From Paenibacillus baekrokdamisoli (GTDB taxonomy: Bacteria; Bacillota; Bacilli; Paenibacillales; Paenibacillaceae), in NCBI RefSeq assembly GCF_003945345.1, contig NZ_AP019308.1, forward strand, positions 1,922,001 through 1,986,000: a DNA stretch of 64,000 nucleotides, written 5' to 3'. Below the pieces are notes generated by a model. It was not told the origin of the DNA. It saw only the letters and a program-made list of their open reading frames with translations, and did no database searches. Position numbers and translations under genes: made by a program. Of this stretch, positions 46,109-54,598 are shown in pieces; within the stretch, counting starts at the first letter, position 1; the number at the start of each line of letters is the position of its first letter.

Positions 46109-46570
46109 TTAAACTACTTCTCTTATTTTCTTTAGGAAATTATTGATTATCGGTATATCTGGAGGGCTTATTTCACTCGGTATATCTTGAATATTAAAGA
46201 ACTTTATATCCTTCACTTCTTTTTCATCCAGGTTAATATTGCCTTGATATTCCCTACAAGTATAAGCAACTATAACGTTATAAACTTCATCTCCATGGGG
46301 GTACTGATAATATAAGTCCTTCCCCGAAAATACATCTAACAAATTTATCTCATCTGCAATTAGCCCTGTTTCTTCAAATAATTCTCTTTTTGCTACTTCT
46401 TCCATGGATTCGCCTGGCTCTAGTGATCCTCCGGGTAAACCCCATAAACCATTATCCGCTCTAAGTTGTAAAAGTATCCTGTCTTGTTTATCGATTATTA
46501 TTACGCATGCTCCTGTCATTATTAAAGGCCTTGTACCTACGATTTGTCTAAGATCCATAATATATCCCAA
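46109..46570 (-). CDS. Nudix hydrolase (cassette)
   Basis: 153 aa. Complete Nudix box GGSLEPGESMEEVAKRELFEETGL in a MutT/ADP-ribose-pyrophosphatase-like context (NGLWGLPGGS). Start is TTG at 46570 with AGGAGG nine bases before it; an ATG four codons later is possible but too far from the ribosome site. Different from the Nudix pair at 37770 and 57518. Confidence 0.88.
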   Translation of the reverse strand: MGYIMDLRQIVGTRPLIMTGACVIIIDKQDRILLQLRADNGLWGLPGGSLEPGESMEEVAKRELFEETGLIADEINLLDVFSGKDLYYQYPHGDEVYNVIVAYTCREYQGNINLDEKEVKDIKFFNIQDIPSEISPPDIPIINNFLKKIREVV

Positions 46571-46635
46571 AAGTTACATCCTCCTAAAAATATTTCTAAT
46601 TTACTTTTGACTTTATCAGCCCTTGCCCCGATTGC

Positions 46636-46799
46636 ATATAACGTCTTTGTATTCACGAACCCTCACTGGCTTAAGGGGCGCATGCCCCGGGTCCGGCGGA
46701 CTGAGCCAGTGCAGGGTTGTCCGGCTGTCCCCCACTTCCCCGAAATCCCTCTGCCGGACCGAGGGCCGGATGGCCCGATGCGTGAATACGGTGTTATAA
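46636..46799 (-). repeat. attC-like site 10
   Basis: 164 bp, ATATAAC to GTTATAA. First branch AACCCTCACTGGCT / AGCCAGTGCAGGGTT, hairpin GTCC-GGC-GGAC; GTCCGGC / GCCGGAC; GGGCC-GGAT-GGCCC. One of the family with GAACCC in place of GACGTCC (also 14, 17, 28, 30, 31). Confidence 0.88.
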
Positions 46800-46832
46800 G
46801 ATGTTCCCGCCTTCGAAGCAATGCTCGAATCA

Positions 46833-47144
46833 TTATAATTTATATTTAAATAGTGGTACGTTTATAGGTGTAATCGAAATAAGTCGTGGGCGCTGCCATA
46901 ATCTCTTTTTATATTGAATGTCATATTTTTCATCTTTATTTATTAAATTAGAAATATTAATATTTATTGATATTTCAGTCGTATGATTATCTTTATCTTG
47001 TACAAGAATATTGTGACTACCTGCCACTACCAGTGTAATTCTCTCTTCGGCCGTAATATCAATTAGATACCAACAACCAAACAAAATTAGGCTTAATAGT
47101 ATCAATGCAGACTTAATTGGATTACTATTCTTATTATCTCCCAT
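46833..47144 (-). CDS. Membrane-anchored small protein (cassette)
   Basis: 103 aa. One N-terminal helix (SALILLSLILFGCWYLIDI) and an outer or inner polar domain (LVVAGSHNILVQDKDNHTTEISININISNLINKDEKYDIQYKKRLWQRPRLISITPINVPLF). ATG at 47144 has GAGGTG eight bases before it. Unknown function. Confidence 0.65.
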   Translation of the reverse strand: MGDNKNSNPIKSALILLSLILFGCWYLIDITAEERITLVVAGSHNILVQDKDNHTTEISININISNLINKDEKYDIQYKKRLWQRPRLISITPINVPLFKYKL

Positions 47145-47197
47145 CAAATTATCACCTCATTTTGTATTTAAGATTCTGTGGACTTTGCGGGAATTTC

Positions 47198-47346
47198 TTA
47201 TAACGTTGTTGTATTCGCGACGACCATTCCCCTTAGATAACTCTTATCTTAGGGGAATGGATGTATCTGCCTGAACCCTTCTTCCTCGAGAATACTTCTG
47301 GCAGATCAAGTGCCGTATGGCCCGCAGCGCGAATATGGTGTTATCT
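47198..47346 (-). repeat. attC-like site 11, short form
   Basis: 149 bp, TTATAAC to GTTATCT. L arms TATTCGCG / CGCGAATA (compensated). First branch is one long hairpin CATTCCCCT...AGATAA / TTATCT...AGGGGAATG without sub-hairpins. Long hairpin ATCTGCC / GGCAGAT (compensated). Confidence 0.87.
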
Positions 47347-47376
47347 GAAGTATCAAGCCCACCTTGAACCCGACTT

Positions 47377-47964
47377 CTAAATCTCTATAATATGGTATCC
47401 AAAAGCATTTATTATCTCTGTCTTCTTATAATGATGTATTCTTTGGTTTCTTCCATAGTTCAAATGTTGATGGCCATGTAACAAATATCTAGGATTATAT
47501 TGGTTCATAAATTCTATAAAGCATTCAAATCCTCTATGACATAAATCATCACCGTCTCCAATTCTGTAAGCTGGGGCGTGTGTCACTAAAATATCTACGC
47601 CATTACTTAGCCATAGCCTTAGCTTAAGTTTAGTTATTCTCCAACTCATTTGTCTTTCTGAAAATTGATATTCTCCGGGGCTGTAGCGGTAACTACCACC
47701 AAGTCCCAATATGCGAATTCCATTATAAGTAACTATTCTATCTTCAATGCTTTCGCACCCTTCAGGTGGATCTGATTTGTATTTAGTATCATGATTTCCA
47801 TGAACATAAAATAAAGGAGCGTTAATCATGCTCACTAGAAAAGATAGATATTCTGCTTTAAGATCACCGCAAGAAATAATTATGTTGATGTCCTTAAACT
47901 TCTTGGGTTCAAAATGATCCCATATGTATTTTGATTCTTCATCGGAGATAACTAATATTCTCAT
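47377..47964 (-). CDS. Metallophosphoesterase (cassette)
   Basis: 195 aa, calcineurin-like phosphoesterase. Motifs ILVISDEES (D at start), ISCGDLKAEYL (GDL), FYVHGNHD (GNHD), ILVTHAPAY and LLHGHQHLNYG (GHxH) are all present. GGAGGAGATTAA precedes the ATG. Related to YfcE/DR1281-type small phosphoesterases; substrate unknown. Confidence 0.92.
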   Translation of the reverse strand: MRILVISDEESKYIWDHFEPKKFKDINIIISCGDLKAEYLSFLVSMINAPLFYVHGNHDTKYKSDPPEGCESIEDRIVTYNGIRILGLGGSYRYSPGEYQFSERQMSWRITKLKLRLWLSNGVDILVTHAPAYRIGDGDDLCHRGFECFIEFMNQYNPRYLLHGHQHLNYGRNQRIHHYKKTEIINAFGYHIIEI

Positions 47965-48012
47965 TTAATCTCCTCCGGTTTAGATCTTAATAAAAGCACT
48001 GCTTGATATTTC

Positions 48013-48198
48013 AGATAACGTTCTTGTGTTCACGACGTCGAAAGACTTAAGGGGTGATCGGATCGGCGCAGCCATCCATCATACCGGTTCGCGAAGCGAG
48101 ATTAGTCTTGCAGATGTGATCGGCTGAATCTACCCCCGGCTCTTCTACTTCGGTCCGGGCCAAGGGCGCAAGCCCGCAGCGTGAATACAGTGTTATAC
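48013..48198 (-). repeat. attC-like site 12
   Basis: 186 bp, AGATAAC to GTTATAC. L arms GTGTTCACG / CGTGAATAC, one G-T pair on the plus strand. First branch of the GAAAGACTT ... AGTCTTGC type; third hairpin GGGCG-CAA-GCCC. Confidence 0.86.
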
Positions 48199-48216
48199 GC
48201 AGTTATTGACCTTTCC

Positions 48217-48999
48217 TTAAAATAATGTTTCTACTTCTCTTGAACTTGAAAATATATATCTTTGTGAATTTCTTAGAGTCATTGAATTGATTCTATTTAC
48301 TGTCAAAGTATCTACATTCCAAATCAATGGTAACCTATCTTCCCAGCCCCCTAGTAGACATACTACAGGACTCAATGGAAATGTAACTTGAACGTTTGGA
48401 CTATTAAATCCTGTAAAAACCATCTCTTGATTGTTTGGATCTGCAACGACAACTGGATTGTCAGAAGTGACGAAACAACTCCCCTCTGAAGCAGTCATTA
48501 AACACCAATTCATCCCTAATAATAAATGGCTAACTGAATGAGTAGTTCTTATTACAGCATCCATATCAATAGAATTTGGAATATCCGTTCGTTTTAAAGT
48601 AATTTCTAGCTGTTTCCTATATTCCTCATTATTCAACACTACTGATGACAAATCTCTAAACAAAGGAACTCTAGCCCGCATTGAATATATAAACTTACAG
48701 AAATTTAATCTTTCAGAACGTGATATATATTTGTATTATAAAATTTTTCTTAGAATTCTTGCTGAAATGTCTTCTATTTTCCCAAAGTCATCTTCAACAA
48801 TTGTGGTTAAGTCTCCATTTTCATCTTTTATATCGTTAAATCCTTTAATATAACCTATGTTATTAGGTGCTTTCTTTTTCAAAGTTTTCTCTTTTAGATC
48901 TATAACCCAAAGATATGGTTCATATTTTGCTGGTACATTAGGATCTGTAAAATACCTTAAGTAAAACTGAGGAATATAGTGGTGGTCTCTTTTCTCCAT
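48217..48999 (-). pseudogene. DUF4238 protein interrupted by one in-frame stop (cassette)
   Basis: The 5' part starts KRDHHYIPQFYLRYFTDP, the DUF4238 hallmark (HHxxPxxYLxxF), and reads to ILRKIL, then TAA at 48738-48736, then continues in the same frame YKYISRSERLNFCKFIYSMRARVPLFRD to CFVTSDNPVVVADPNN and VTFPLSPVVCLL, which is typical of the family's C-terminal half. The full unit would be 260 codons. One base change explains the break. GGGGGATTTCA precedes the ATG. DUF4238 proteins often occur in defence or mobile regions. Confidence 0.8.
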
Positions 49000-49046
49000 T
49001 GAAATCCCCCTGAATATTAATTTAAAATGTTTAGGTCAGCAATTGC

Positions 49047-49235
49047 GTATAACGTTCTTGTGTTCACGACGTCCCACCACCTTAAGCCCGAAGGGCGGCC
49101 GCGACGCGGTTAGGTGGTGCGGATGTGTCCGGCTGATTCCACTTCCCTGTTGCTGCCAATTGCATCCCCGAATCTTCAGCTGACTCCTGCCGGACCGAGG
49201 GGCGAATGCCCCGAAGCGTGAACATGGTGTTATAG
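49047..49235 (-). repeat. attC-like site 13
   Basis: 189 bp, GTATAAC to GTTATAG. L arms TGTTCACG / CGTGAACA. Stems CACCACCT / AGGTGGTG, GCCC-GAA-GGGC, CCGC-GAC-GCGG, GTCCGGC / GCCGGAC, GGGGC-GAAT-GCCCC. Confidence 0.88.
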
Positions 49236-49300
49236 GGTGTAGGCGACTTCTTGAGTTCCCTTACTAGTGTTTCTCGGTTTCTATATTGATTTACGTCTTT

Positions 49301-49558
49301 TTATAATATGTTTCTATCTAGGTAATTCAATGTTTCTTCAAGACTTTTAAATGCTTCATCGTGTCCTGAAAAATCTATTCCAATTGTTACTTTCCTTCTT
49401 GTAATTCCAACACCATCATTATTTGTAACTTGTATTTCAAAATAGTTTAAGTGATTGTCATTCACACTAACCCAGATACATTCTCCTGATGGCTCTAAAT
49501 AAATATTCCAGCTGGGATATCTGTTAAGCAAGAGTTCTTTCAATTTATTAAACTCCAC
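49301..49558 (-). CDS. Small unknown protein, paralogue of the 58290 cassette
   Basis: 85 aa (VEFNKLKELLLNRYPSWNIYLEPSGECIWVSVNDNHLNYFEIQVTNNDGVGITRRKVTIGIDFSGHDEAFKSLEETLNYLDRNIL). It aligns without gaps in most of its length to the gene at 58290-58550; shared blocks are RYP-WN-Y-EPSG, GVGITRR and IDFSGHDEAFK-LEET. I place the start at GTG 49558, with GGGGGA seven bases upstream, because it lines up with ATG-Glu in the paralogue. Family unknown. Confidence 0.78.
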   Translation of the reverse strand: MEFNKLKELLLNRYPSWNIYLEPSGECIWVSVNDNHLNYFEIQVTNNDGVGITRRKVTIGIDFSGHDEAFKSLEETLNYLDRNIL

Positions 49559-49622
49559 AGAACAATCCCCCATGATGAAAGTATAGATAAAGAATTGAAT
49601 GCACTTGCACTTCGCCTATTTC

Positions 49623-49785
49623 CTATAACGTCTTTGTATTCACGAACCCTCACTGGCTTAAGGCGCGAACGCGCCGGGTCCAACGGACTTAGCCAGTGCA
49701 GGGTTGTCCGGCTACTTCCACTTCCCCGAAATGCCCCTGCCGGACCGAGGGCCGGATGGCCCGATGCGTGAATACGGTGTTAACT
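49623..49785 (-). repeat. attC-like site 14
   Basis: 163 bp, CTATAAC to GTTAACT. First branch AACCCTCACTGGCT / AGCCAGTGCAGGGTT with sub-hairpins GGCGC-GAAC-GCGCC and GTCC-AAC-GGAC. GTCCGGC / GCCGGAC; GGGCC-GGAT-GGCCC. Confidence 0.88.
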
Positions 49786-49837
49786 GAAGTTGCTGACTTC
49801 TTCGAATTTACATAAATTTTCTTTCTATGATTGGTTC

Positions 49838-50389
49838 CTAATATTCCAACTCTTTGTCTAAAAATTTATGCCCTTTACAATAATATTCAAGCAATATCCT
49901 TCGAGATCTATAATCGATTTCATAGTAAATTCCTAATGCATATCTACAAACATGCTCCGGCAAAGTTTTCCCATCAAAAGACCATATTTCGTCATAGCTA
50001 TCTTTAGTTAGAGCAATTAATCTAAATCTATCATTATCTTTCTCATCTTGTTTTCGACCAGACTTTTTCATTTCTATAGCAATTAAATTATCTTGTTCGA
50101 TTATATTACCTCGACTATGAACAATGAGGTCACAATTGATCTTTACTACAATATCCTTAGGCCCCCGAATAGTTTTTAGAGAGGTTTTAACCTTCCCATT
50201 TTTGTTTCGATTGTATTCGACGTCTACTTTGTAGTCTATAAATTCAGAATTCTTAATAAAGTTATATATATGTATCATTAATGCACCACAGAGCGTCCGC
50301 TCAGATACTTTTGAAAGTAGTAAATCTATATCACTTCTTATGAAACTTTTATTTGCATCTTCAAATATTTTAATAAGCCTTTCCTCCAT
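49838..50389 (-). CDS. PD-(D/E)XK-like nuclease-fold protein (cassette)
   Basis: 183 aa. The segment INCDLIVHSRGNIIEQDNLIAIEMKKSGRKQDEKDNDRFRLIALT carries D...ExK spacing of a PD-(D/E)XK active site, and the flanking NKNGKVKTSLKTI and helical N-terminus fit such a fold. I infer a nuclease-like enzyme, possibly defence related, but homology is not certain. GGAGGTTACTT precedes the ATG. Ends cognate over ten bases (GTTAACTGAA / TTCAGTTAAC). Confidence 0.65.
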   Translation of the reverse strand: MEERLIKIFEDANKSFIRSDIDLLLSKVSERTLCGALMIHIYNFIKNSEFIDYKVDVEYNRNKNGKVKTSLKTIRGPKDIVVKINCDLIVHSRGNIIEQDNLIAIEMKKSGRKQDEKDNDRFRLIALTKDSYDEIWSFDGKTLPEHVCRYALGIYYEIDYRSRRILLEYYCKGHKFLDKELEY

Positions 50390-50431
50390 AAGTAACCTCC
50401 AACAAGATTTCTATGATTATTCAGCAATTTC

Positions 50432-50597
50432 AGTTAACGTTCTTGTATTCACGAACCCGAGAGGCTTAAAGGAGCGTATGCGACTGGGTAGCTTAGCCAC
50501 TTAGCCTCGCAGGGTTGTCTGCCTGCTCATACTTCTCCGAATTGCTTCGGGCAGACCAAGGGGGCTTGTCCCCCGCAGCGTGAATACTCTGTTATGT
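50432..50597 (-). repeat. attC-like site 15
   Basis: 166 bp, AGTTAAC to GTTATGT. First branch AACCCGAGAGGCT / AGCCTCGCAGGGTT; long hairpin GTCTGCC / GGCAGAC (compensated); third hairpin GGGGG-CTTGT-CCCCC. Confidence 0.87.
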
Positions 50598-50632
50598 GAT
50601 GTCACAGTCCTCTTCGATAAACCTTATAAAAT

Positions 50633-51199
50633 CTAATCATTCCACATTCTTGTTACTTCTTCTAATTCTAAGTCCTCGAATTGCATTTTATAGATATCTG
50701 GTTTCTTTAATTGATTCAAAAATTCCAAGCCAAAAGCTGGATCAAAATGATTCATCATCAAAGTCATTACAAGACCATGAGTCCCGATTGCTATTTTCTT
50801 CCCGCTGTGCTCTTTTAATATGGGTTTTAGAACTGAGATTGCTCTTTTCTGACAATCAGCATTAGACTCTCCACCCGGCAAGGTATAATCAGGGTCATTA
50901 AAACTCTCTCTGATACTAGACATTAACTCTGCATTTTCAATAATATAAGATGTAAAATGACGTTCTCTAAGATCTTCAAATACTTTAATATCTAACTTTA
51001 AGTGCTCGGCCAATCCCTCAACACTAAGAATTGCTCGAGTATAAGGACTTGATATAATCATGTCTATTCCTTCACCTATAAGTAACTTCGTTACTTTTTC
51101 AATATCGATCTTTCCTTTTGGGGTAAGCCCTCTTGTTCTTTCATTTCCTTCATTGTATGGTGATTCTCCATGCCTAACCATATAGATAATTGTCTTCAT
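50633..51199 (-). CDS. Histidine phosphatase (phosphoglycerate-mutase-like, cassette)
   Basis: 188 aa. Catalytic RHG motif in IIYMVRHGESPYNE, then ISSPYTRAILSVEGLAEHL with the second Arg, Glu in FEDLRER, and IGTHGLVMTLMM with the second His. The ATG at 51199 has GGAGG five bases upstream; an ATG four codons earlier overlaps that ribosome site. Substrate unknown. Confidence 0.9.
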   Translation of the reverse strand: MKTIIYMVRHGESPYNEGNERTRGLTPKGKIDIEKVTKLLIGEGIDMIISSPYTRAILSVEGLAEHLKLDIKVFEDLRERHFTSYIIENAELMSSIRESFNDPDYTLPGGESNADCQKRAISVLKPILKEHSGKKIAIGTHGLVMTLMMNHFDPAFGLEFLNQLKKPDIYKMQFEDLELEEVTRMWND

Positions 51200-51245
51200 A
51201 CAGGCCTCCATTAGATGCTTTCATTAAATATAACACTGTGATTTC

Positions 51246-51392
51246 ACATAACCTTCGTGTATTCACGACGTCGATCCCCCTTAGATAGCTCTTATCTTAG
51301 GGGGATCGATGTGTCCGGCTGCTTCAACTTCCCTGAAATGCCTCTGCCGGACCGAGGGCAGAATGGCCCGATGCGTGAATATGCTGTTATAC
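51246..51392 (-). repeat. attC-like site 16, short form
   Basis: 147 bp, ACATAAC to GTTATAC. First branch is a single hairpin CGATCCCCCT.AGATA / TATCT.AGGGGGATCG with one T-T mismatch. GTCCGGC / GCCGGAC remains; third hairpin GGGC-AGAAT-GGCCC. Confidence 0.87.
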
Positions 51393-51415
51393 GACGTAAT
51401 TGCCTTCTCGATTTA

Positions 51416-51886
51416 TCATTCAAAAATTGCTCTTTCAGTGTATTCTCTAATAAATATCTCTTTTGGATATGGATTTACTATAGGGGGGATCTCCGTTTCT
51501 TTAAAGTACTTTAATTCTTTCATTTCATCATTATCCGGAGTTAGTTTTCCACCGATAACTTTACATTCAAATACGATCGTCAAGTATTCTACTTTATGTC
51601 CGTTACTGTAGATATATCGATGTTTTTCTCCTCCAAACACACCAATGATTCGTTCAGGTGTAACTACTAATCCGGTTTCTTCCAAGACTTCTCTACAAAC
51701 TGCTTCATTTGGGGTCTCGCTTATTTCTATTGCTCCAGCAATTAGTCCCCATACATCTTCATTATGTTTCCGTCCAAATAGAATTTCATTTTCTTCATTT
51801 CGTATTATGCCAACCACAGCAGGCACGAATATTAATTCTGGTCCAAACTTATTTCTTAAGTCTTTGTAATAGTCCGACATGGACAT
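51416..51886 (-). CDS. Nudix hydrolase (cassette)
   Basis: 156 aa. Nudix box GAIEISETPNEAVCREVLEETGL with the WGLIAG lead-in common to MutT-like enzymes (one Gly of the usual GG is Ala). AAGGAGATTTATCTT precedes the ATG. This is the third distinct Nudix type in the array. Ends cognate over ten bases (GTTATACGAC / GTCGTATAAC). Confidence 0.88.
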   Translation of the reverse strand: MSMSDYYKDLRNKFGPELIFVPAVVGIIRNEENEILFGRKHNEDVWGLIAGAIEISETPNEAVCREVLEETGLVVTPERIIGVFGGEKHRYIYSNGHKVEYLTIVFECKVIGGKLTPDNDEMKELKYFKETEIPPIVNPYPKEIFIREYTERAIFE

Positions 51887-51935
51887 AAGATAAATCTCCT
51901 TTTATTTCTTTTGGCCTGCAATAAGCAATTATGTC

Positions 51936-52101
51936 GTATAACGTTCTTGTATTCACGAACCCTCACTGGCTTAAGTGAGCGATAGTGAACGGGTCCGACG
52001 GACTTAGCCAGTGCAGGGTTGTCCGGCAGAAGTCACCCTCGGCACTTCTACTTCGGTCCGGACCAAGGGCGTAAGCCCGCAGCGTGAATACGGTGTTATA
52101 C
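51936..52101 (-). repeat. attC-like site 17
   Basis: 166 bp, GTATAAC to GTTATAC. First branch AACCCTCACTGGCT / AGCCAGTGCAGGGTT with GTCC-GAC-GGAC; long hairpin GTCCGG / CCGGAC; third hairpin GGGC-GTAA-GCCC. Confidence 0.88.
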
Positions 52102-52170
52102 GCTGTTGCTGGCTATAAAGCGTTTCTCGGAAAATTTAATAACCGGTACAGAATGTACCGGCCATTGGAT

Positions 52171-52992
52171 TTATTCTACAGTTATTAAATCTATTAAATC
52201 TTCTTCTTCATGAACTGTGAGCTCTACGTACGTTTCTCTAAGCCTACGATATAATTCCGGATCATTATTCCTCACCATTTGTATTAAGTAATTTAATGGT
52301 TTATCCATTTCATTTAAATAATTGGCAATTACAAAATCCGAAGTATTATTACACTCACTTGCTATCTTATTTCTTGCTTCAACTAAATCTATTACAGCTG
52401 TACTATTAACTTCCTTGCGACTTCTAGTATTTACCCTACGAGTTAGTTCAAGTATTTCCTCTATTAGCTCCCTGTCACTTCGCCTATTATTCTCTGGATC
52501 TTCAGGTGTAAATGACGAAAGTATTGTATTTACTTGTCCCTCTAATCTTGGCCACCACATTTCAAAGACATCATTTAATATTGAGGAATCTAATTTATTA
52601 TCTAGTGTTTGAGAATTAATTGTTACTAGTAGTTTCTTTAACTCATCTTTCGAAAATTGAGTGGATTGAAATTGTGTTAAAGGACCAACAATATCACTAT
52701 TTTCGACATTAAATAATATTGGGCAAACATATGATTTACCCAGTTGTTTAGATAAAGCTCCAGCTTCAAACATCATCCAGGGACTACTTAATGCTTCACG
52801 AGTCATACATAGAATACCTACACGACATTCTTCGAGGTTTTTTGAAATGTCATCTGCCCATCTTGCACCTTTTTCAATATCATTAGGAGTAAAATATGGA
52901 CGTACAGCTTGAAGTACCCCCGGTAACCATGTTTTAATTGCTTCACCTAATTGTCTACTTAATTCTCCTGACCAACTTATAAAAACTTTCAA
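52171..52992 (-). CDS. TIR-domain protein (cassette)
   Basis: 273 aa. The N-terminal 130 residues form a TIR domain: KVFISWSGELSRQLGEAIKTWL, PYFTPNDIEKGARWADDISKNLEECRVGILCMTREALSSPWMMFEAGALSK. The Glu of FEAGAL (about residue 76) sits where TIR NADases have their catalytic Glu. The rest is helical with no recognised domain. The frame extends into site 18, but TTG at 52992 with GGAGAGG eight bases upstream begins the first TIR strand. TIR NADases are used in anti-phage defence; this role is inferred. Confidence 0.85.
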   Translation of the reverse strand: MKVFISWSGELSRQLGEAIKTWLPGVLQAVRPYFTPNDIEKGARWADDISKNLEECRVGILCMTREALSSPWMMFEAGALSKQLGKSYVCPILFNVENSDIVGPLTQFQSTQFSKDELKKLLVTINSQTLDNKLDSSILNDVFEMWWPRLEGQVNTILSSFTPEDPENNRRSDRELIEEILELTRRVNTRSRKEVNSTAVIDLVEARNKIASECNNTSDFVIANYLNEMDKPLNYLIQMVRNNDPELYRRLRETYVELTVHEEEDLIDLITVE

Positions 52993-53073
52993 AGTACTAA
53001 CCTCTCCTTGAACTGTAAGATAATTATATATTATCACAGTTGTATAAATTTGTATTAGGGTTACAGCAATTGC

Positions 53074-53199
53074 GTATAACGTTGTTGCGTTCTCGACGTC
53101 CGACGAATGTCGGATGTGTCCGGCTGCATCTACTTCCAGGCTTCTCAACTTCGGTCCGGACCGAGGGCGTATGCCCGATGCGTGAATGCGGTGTTAGCC
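53074..53199 (-). repeat. attC-like site 18, minimal form
   Basis: 126 bp, GTATAAC to GTTAGCC, the shortest site. The first branch is reduced to GTCCGAC-GAAT-GTCGGAT. L arms GCGTTC / GAATGC with one G-T pair on the plus strand. GTCCGG / CCGGAC and GGGC-GTAT-GCCC remain. Confidence 0.86.
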
Positions 53200-53459
53200 G
53201 ATGCTTCCTCTTCTTTGAGCTACCCACCACATATGTTCTTGATCTTCATATGCTCTTACCGATCTTGACCTTCAAATGCTCTTATCCGATCTTGACCTTC
53301 ATATGCCTTTATCCGATCTTGACCTTCATATGCCATTATCCGGTCTTGACCTTCATATTCCCTTATCCGGTTTTGACCTTCATATGTCCTTATCCGATCT
53401 TGACCTTAATGCTTATGGCTTTGAGGGTTTAACCATACGTTCTTGACCTAGGAAGTTTC
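53200..53459. other. Cassette without a convincing gene, copy 1
   Basis: Cognate ends (GTTAGCCGA / TCGGCTAAC) enclose 260 bases that hold only a 27-bp tandem repeat and conserved flanks GATGCTTCCTCTTCTTTGAG and GGGTTTAACCATACG-TCTTGACCTAGGAAG. The plus-strand open frame across the repeats is a by-product of the 27-bp period. It is a diverged copy of the cassette at 54599-54885; the two flank the nucleotidyltransferase cassette. Confidence 0.75.
53239..53412. repeat. 27-bp tandem repeat, about 6.5 units
   Basis: Units of the type TTGACCTTCATATG-CCTTATCCGATC; the first is one base short and the last is cut off at TTGACCTTAATGC. On the minus strand each full unit contains ATGAAGGTCAAGATCGGATAA, that is six codons and a stop. 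Confidence 0.88.
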
Positions 53460-53621
53460 GGCTAACGTTTTGTATTGACGACGTCCTGGCCCCTTAGAGC
53501 CGCTGCTTATAGTTGTGAGGCTTGCCGAACACCTAATGCAGTGACGTCCCGACGGGCTTAGGGGGCTGGATGTGGTCACTCGCTTCTCAGAGTGACCCCG
53601 AGCGTCAATATGGTGTTAGCC
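53460..53621 (-). repeat. attC-like site 19, most diverged
   Basis: 162 bp, GGCTAAC to GTTAGCC. L arms TATTGACG / CGTCAATA and long hairpin GGTCACT / AGTGACC, both compensated against the common form. The first branch is imperfect (TGGCCCCT against AGGGGGCTGG) and the third hairpin is reduced. Confidence 0.78.
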
Positions 53622-54383
53622 GAAGGAAGTTCTGGAAGCAGCCATTGTATTTAAGGCGTTCTCAAAATAGCTATATACTTCATCTGCAATTCCCAGAAAC
53701 TCTTCAACAAGTACATGACTATCCAAGTAACAAGCATACAGATAATCAACTAAAGCGGAGTCAATCTCGCAATAGTCTAATATGGCATTCTTCATCTTAA
53801 TAATGTCATCTTGCCATACACCTGTATCTTCTAAAACCAAAGAGTATAATGCACGAATTAATCTCTTAGAATAACCTTTAATATATCTAGTTTTCATTGT
53901 GTTATCACTAGCATTAGAAAGTAAACTATGTATACGATCTACTTCCTCCTTGGTCTCTGTATTTAAGTCTAAAATGAACTCTGTAGAAGTAATTATCGGT
54001 GGCACTTTTTCACCAACGTCATGACCATATATGCAAACACAAATTATCTTAATCCAAAAACCCCACTCATTCGGTTTACTTAATACATCGTCAATCGAGC
54101 AAATTATCGTATCAATCTTAGTTACTATTGGATATTCTTCCAAAAGCCTGTCTTTAATATTTGACAATCTTTCGTAATCAATATCTTTGGGATTTACACA
54201 TACAATAGTAAAGTCTGCATCTGACTTAAAAGGTTTAGCAGTTCCTTTTGGAATCGAGCCACACATATAAATGCTATGAATCTTACCTTTAAATTCGGTA
54301 AGTATATTATCTTTATACTTATCAACAAAATCCTTATATTCACTTTGTATTACAATTCTATTTATAACTTTTTCTAATATCAT
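53616..54383 (-). CDS. Nucleotidyltransferase, AadA/MNT-like fold (cassette)
   Basis: 255 aa. The nucleotidyltransferase signature is YMCGSIPKGTAKPFKSDADFTIVC (GSxxxG...SDxD), followed by a helical C-terminal region (RYIKGYSKRLIRALYSLVLEDTGVW) similar in layout to aminoglycoside adenylyltransferases. TAGGAGGAGTCTAT precedes the ATG. Resistance activity is not implied; substrate unknown. Its stop codon lies in the GTTA box of site 19. Confidence 0.82.
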   Translation of the reverse strand: MILEKVINRIVIQSEYKDFVDKYKDNILTEFKGKIHSIYMCGSIPKGTAKPFKSDADFTIVCVNPKDIDYERLSNIKDRLLEEYPIVTKIDTIICSIDDVLSKPNEWGFWIKIICVCIYGHDVGEKVPPIITSTEFILDLNTETKEEVDRIHSLLSNASDNTMKTRYIKGYSKRLIRALYSLVLEDTGVWQDDIIKMKNAILDYCEIDSALVDYLYACYLDSHVLVEEFLGIADEVYSYFENALNTMAASRTSFG

Positions 54384-54417
54384 ATAGACTCCTCCTAAAC
54401 ATGTAAGAACTTCTTTC

Positions 54418-54598
54418 GGCTAACGTTGTTGCATTCTCGACGTCGAAAGACTTAAGGGACTGCTGGAATGGCGAAGCCACCCAGCACACCGGTTCACGCA
54501 GCGAGAGTAGTCTTGCAGATGTGTCCGGCTGCTACCTGGCTTCTCAACTTCGGTCCGGACCGAGGGCGTACGCCCGATGCGTGAATGCAGTGTTAGCC
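54418..54598 (-). repeat. attC-like site 20
   Basis: 181 bp, GGCTAAC to GTTAGCC. L arms TGCATTC / GAATGCA. First branch GAAAGACTT ... AGTCTTGC type as in 9 and 12. GTCCGG / CCGGAC and GGGC-GTAC-GCCC. Confidence 0.86.

Noticed and set aside
53616-54383. Aminoglycoside resistance gene
   Set aside because: Only the nucleotidyltransferase fold signature is seen; nothing in the sequence supports a drug substrate.
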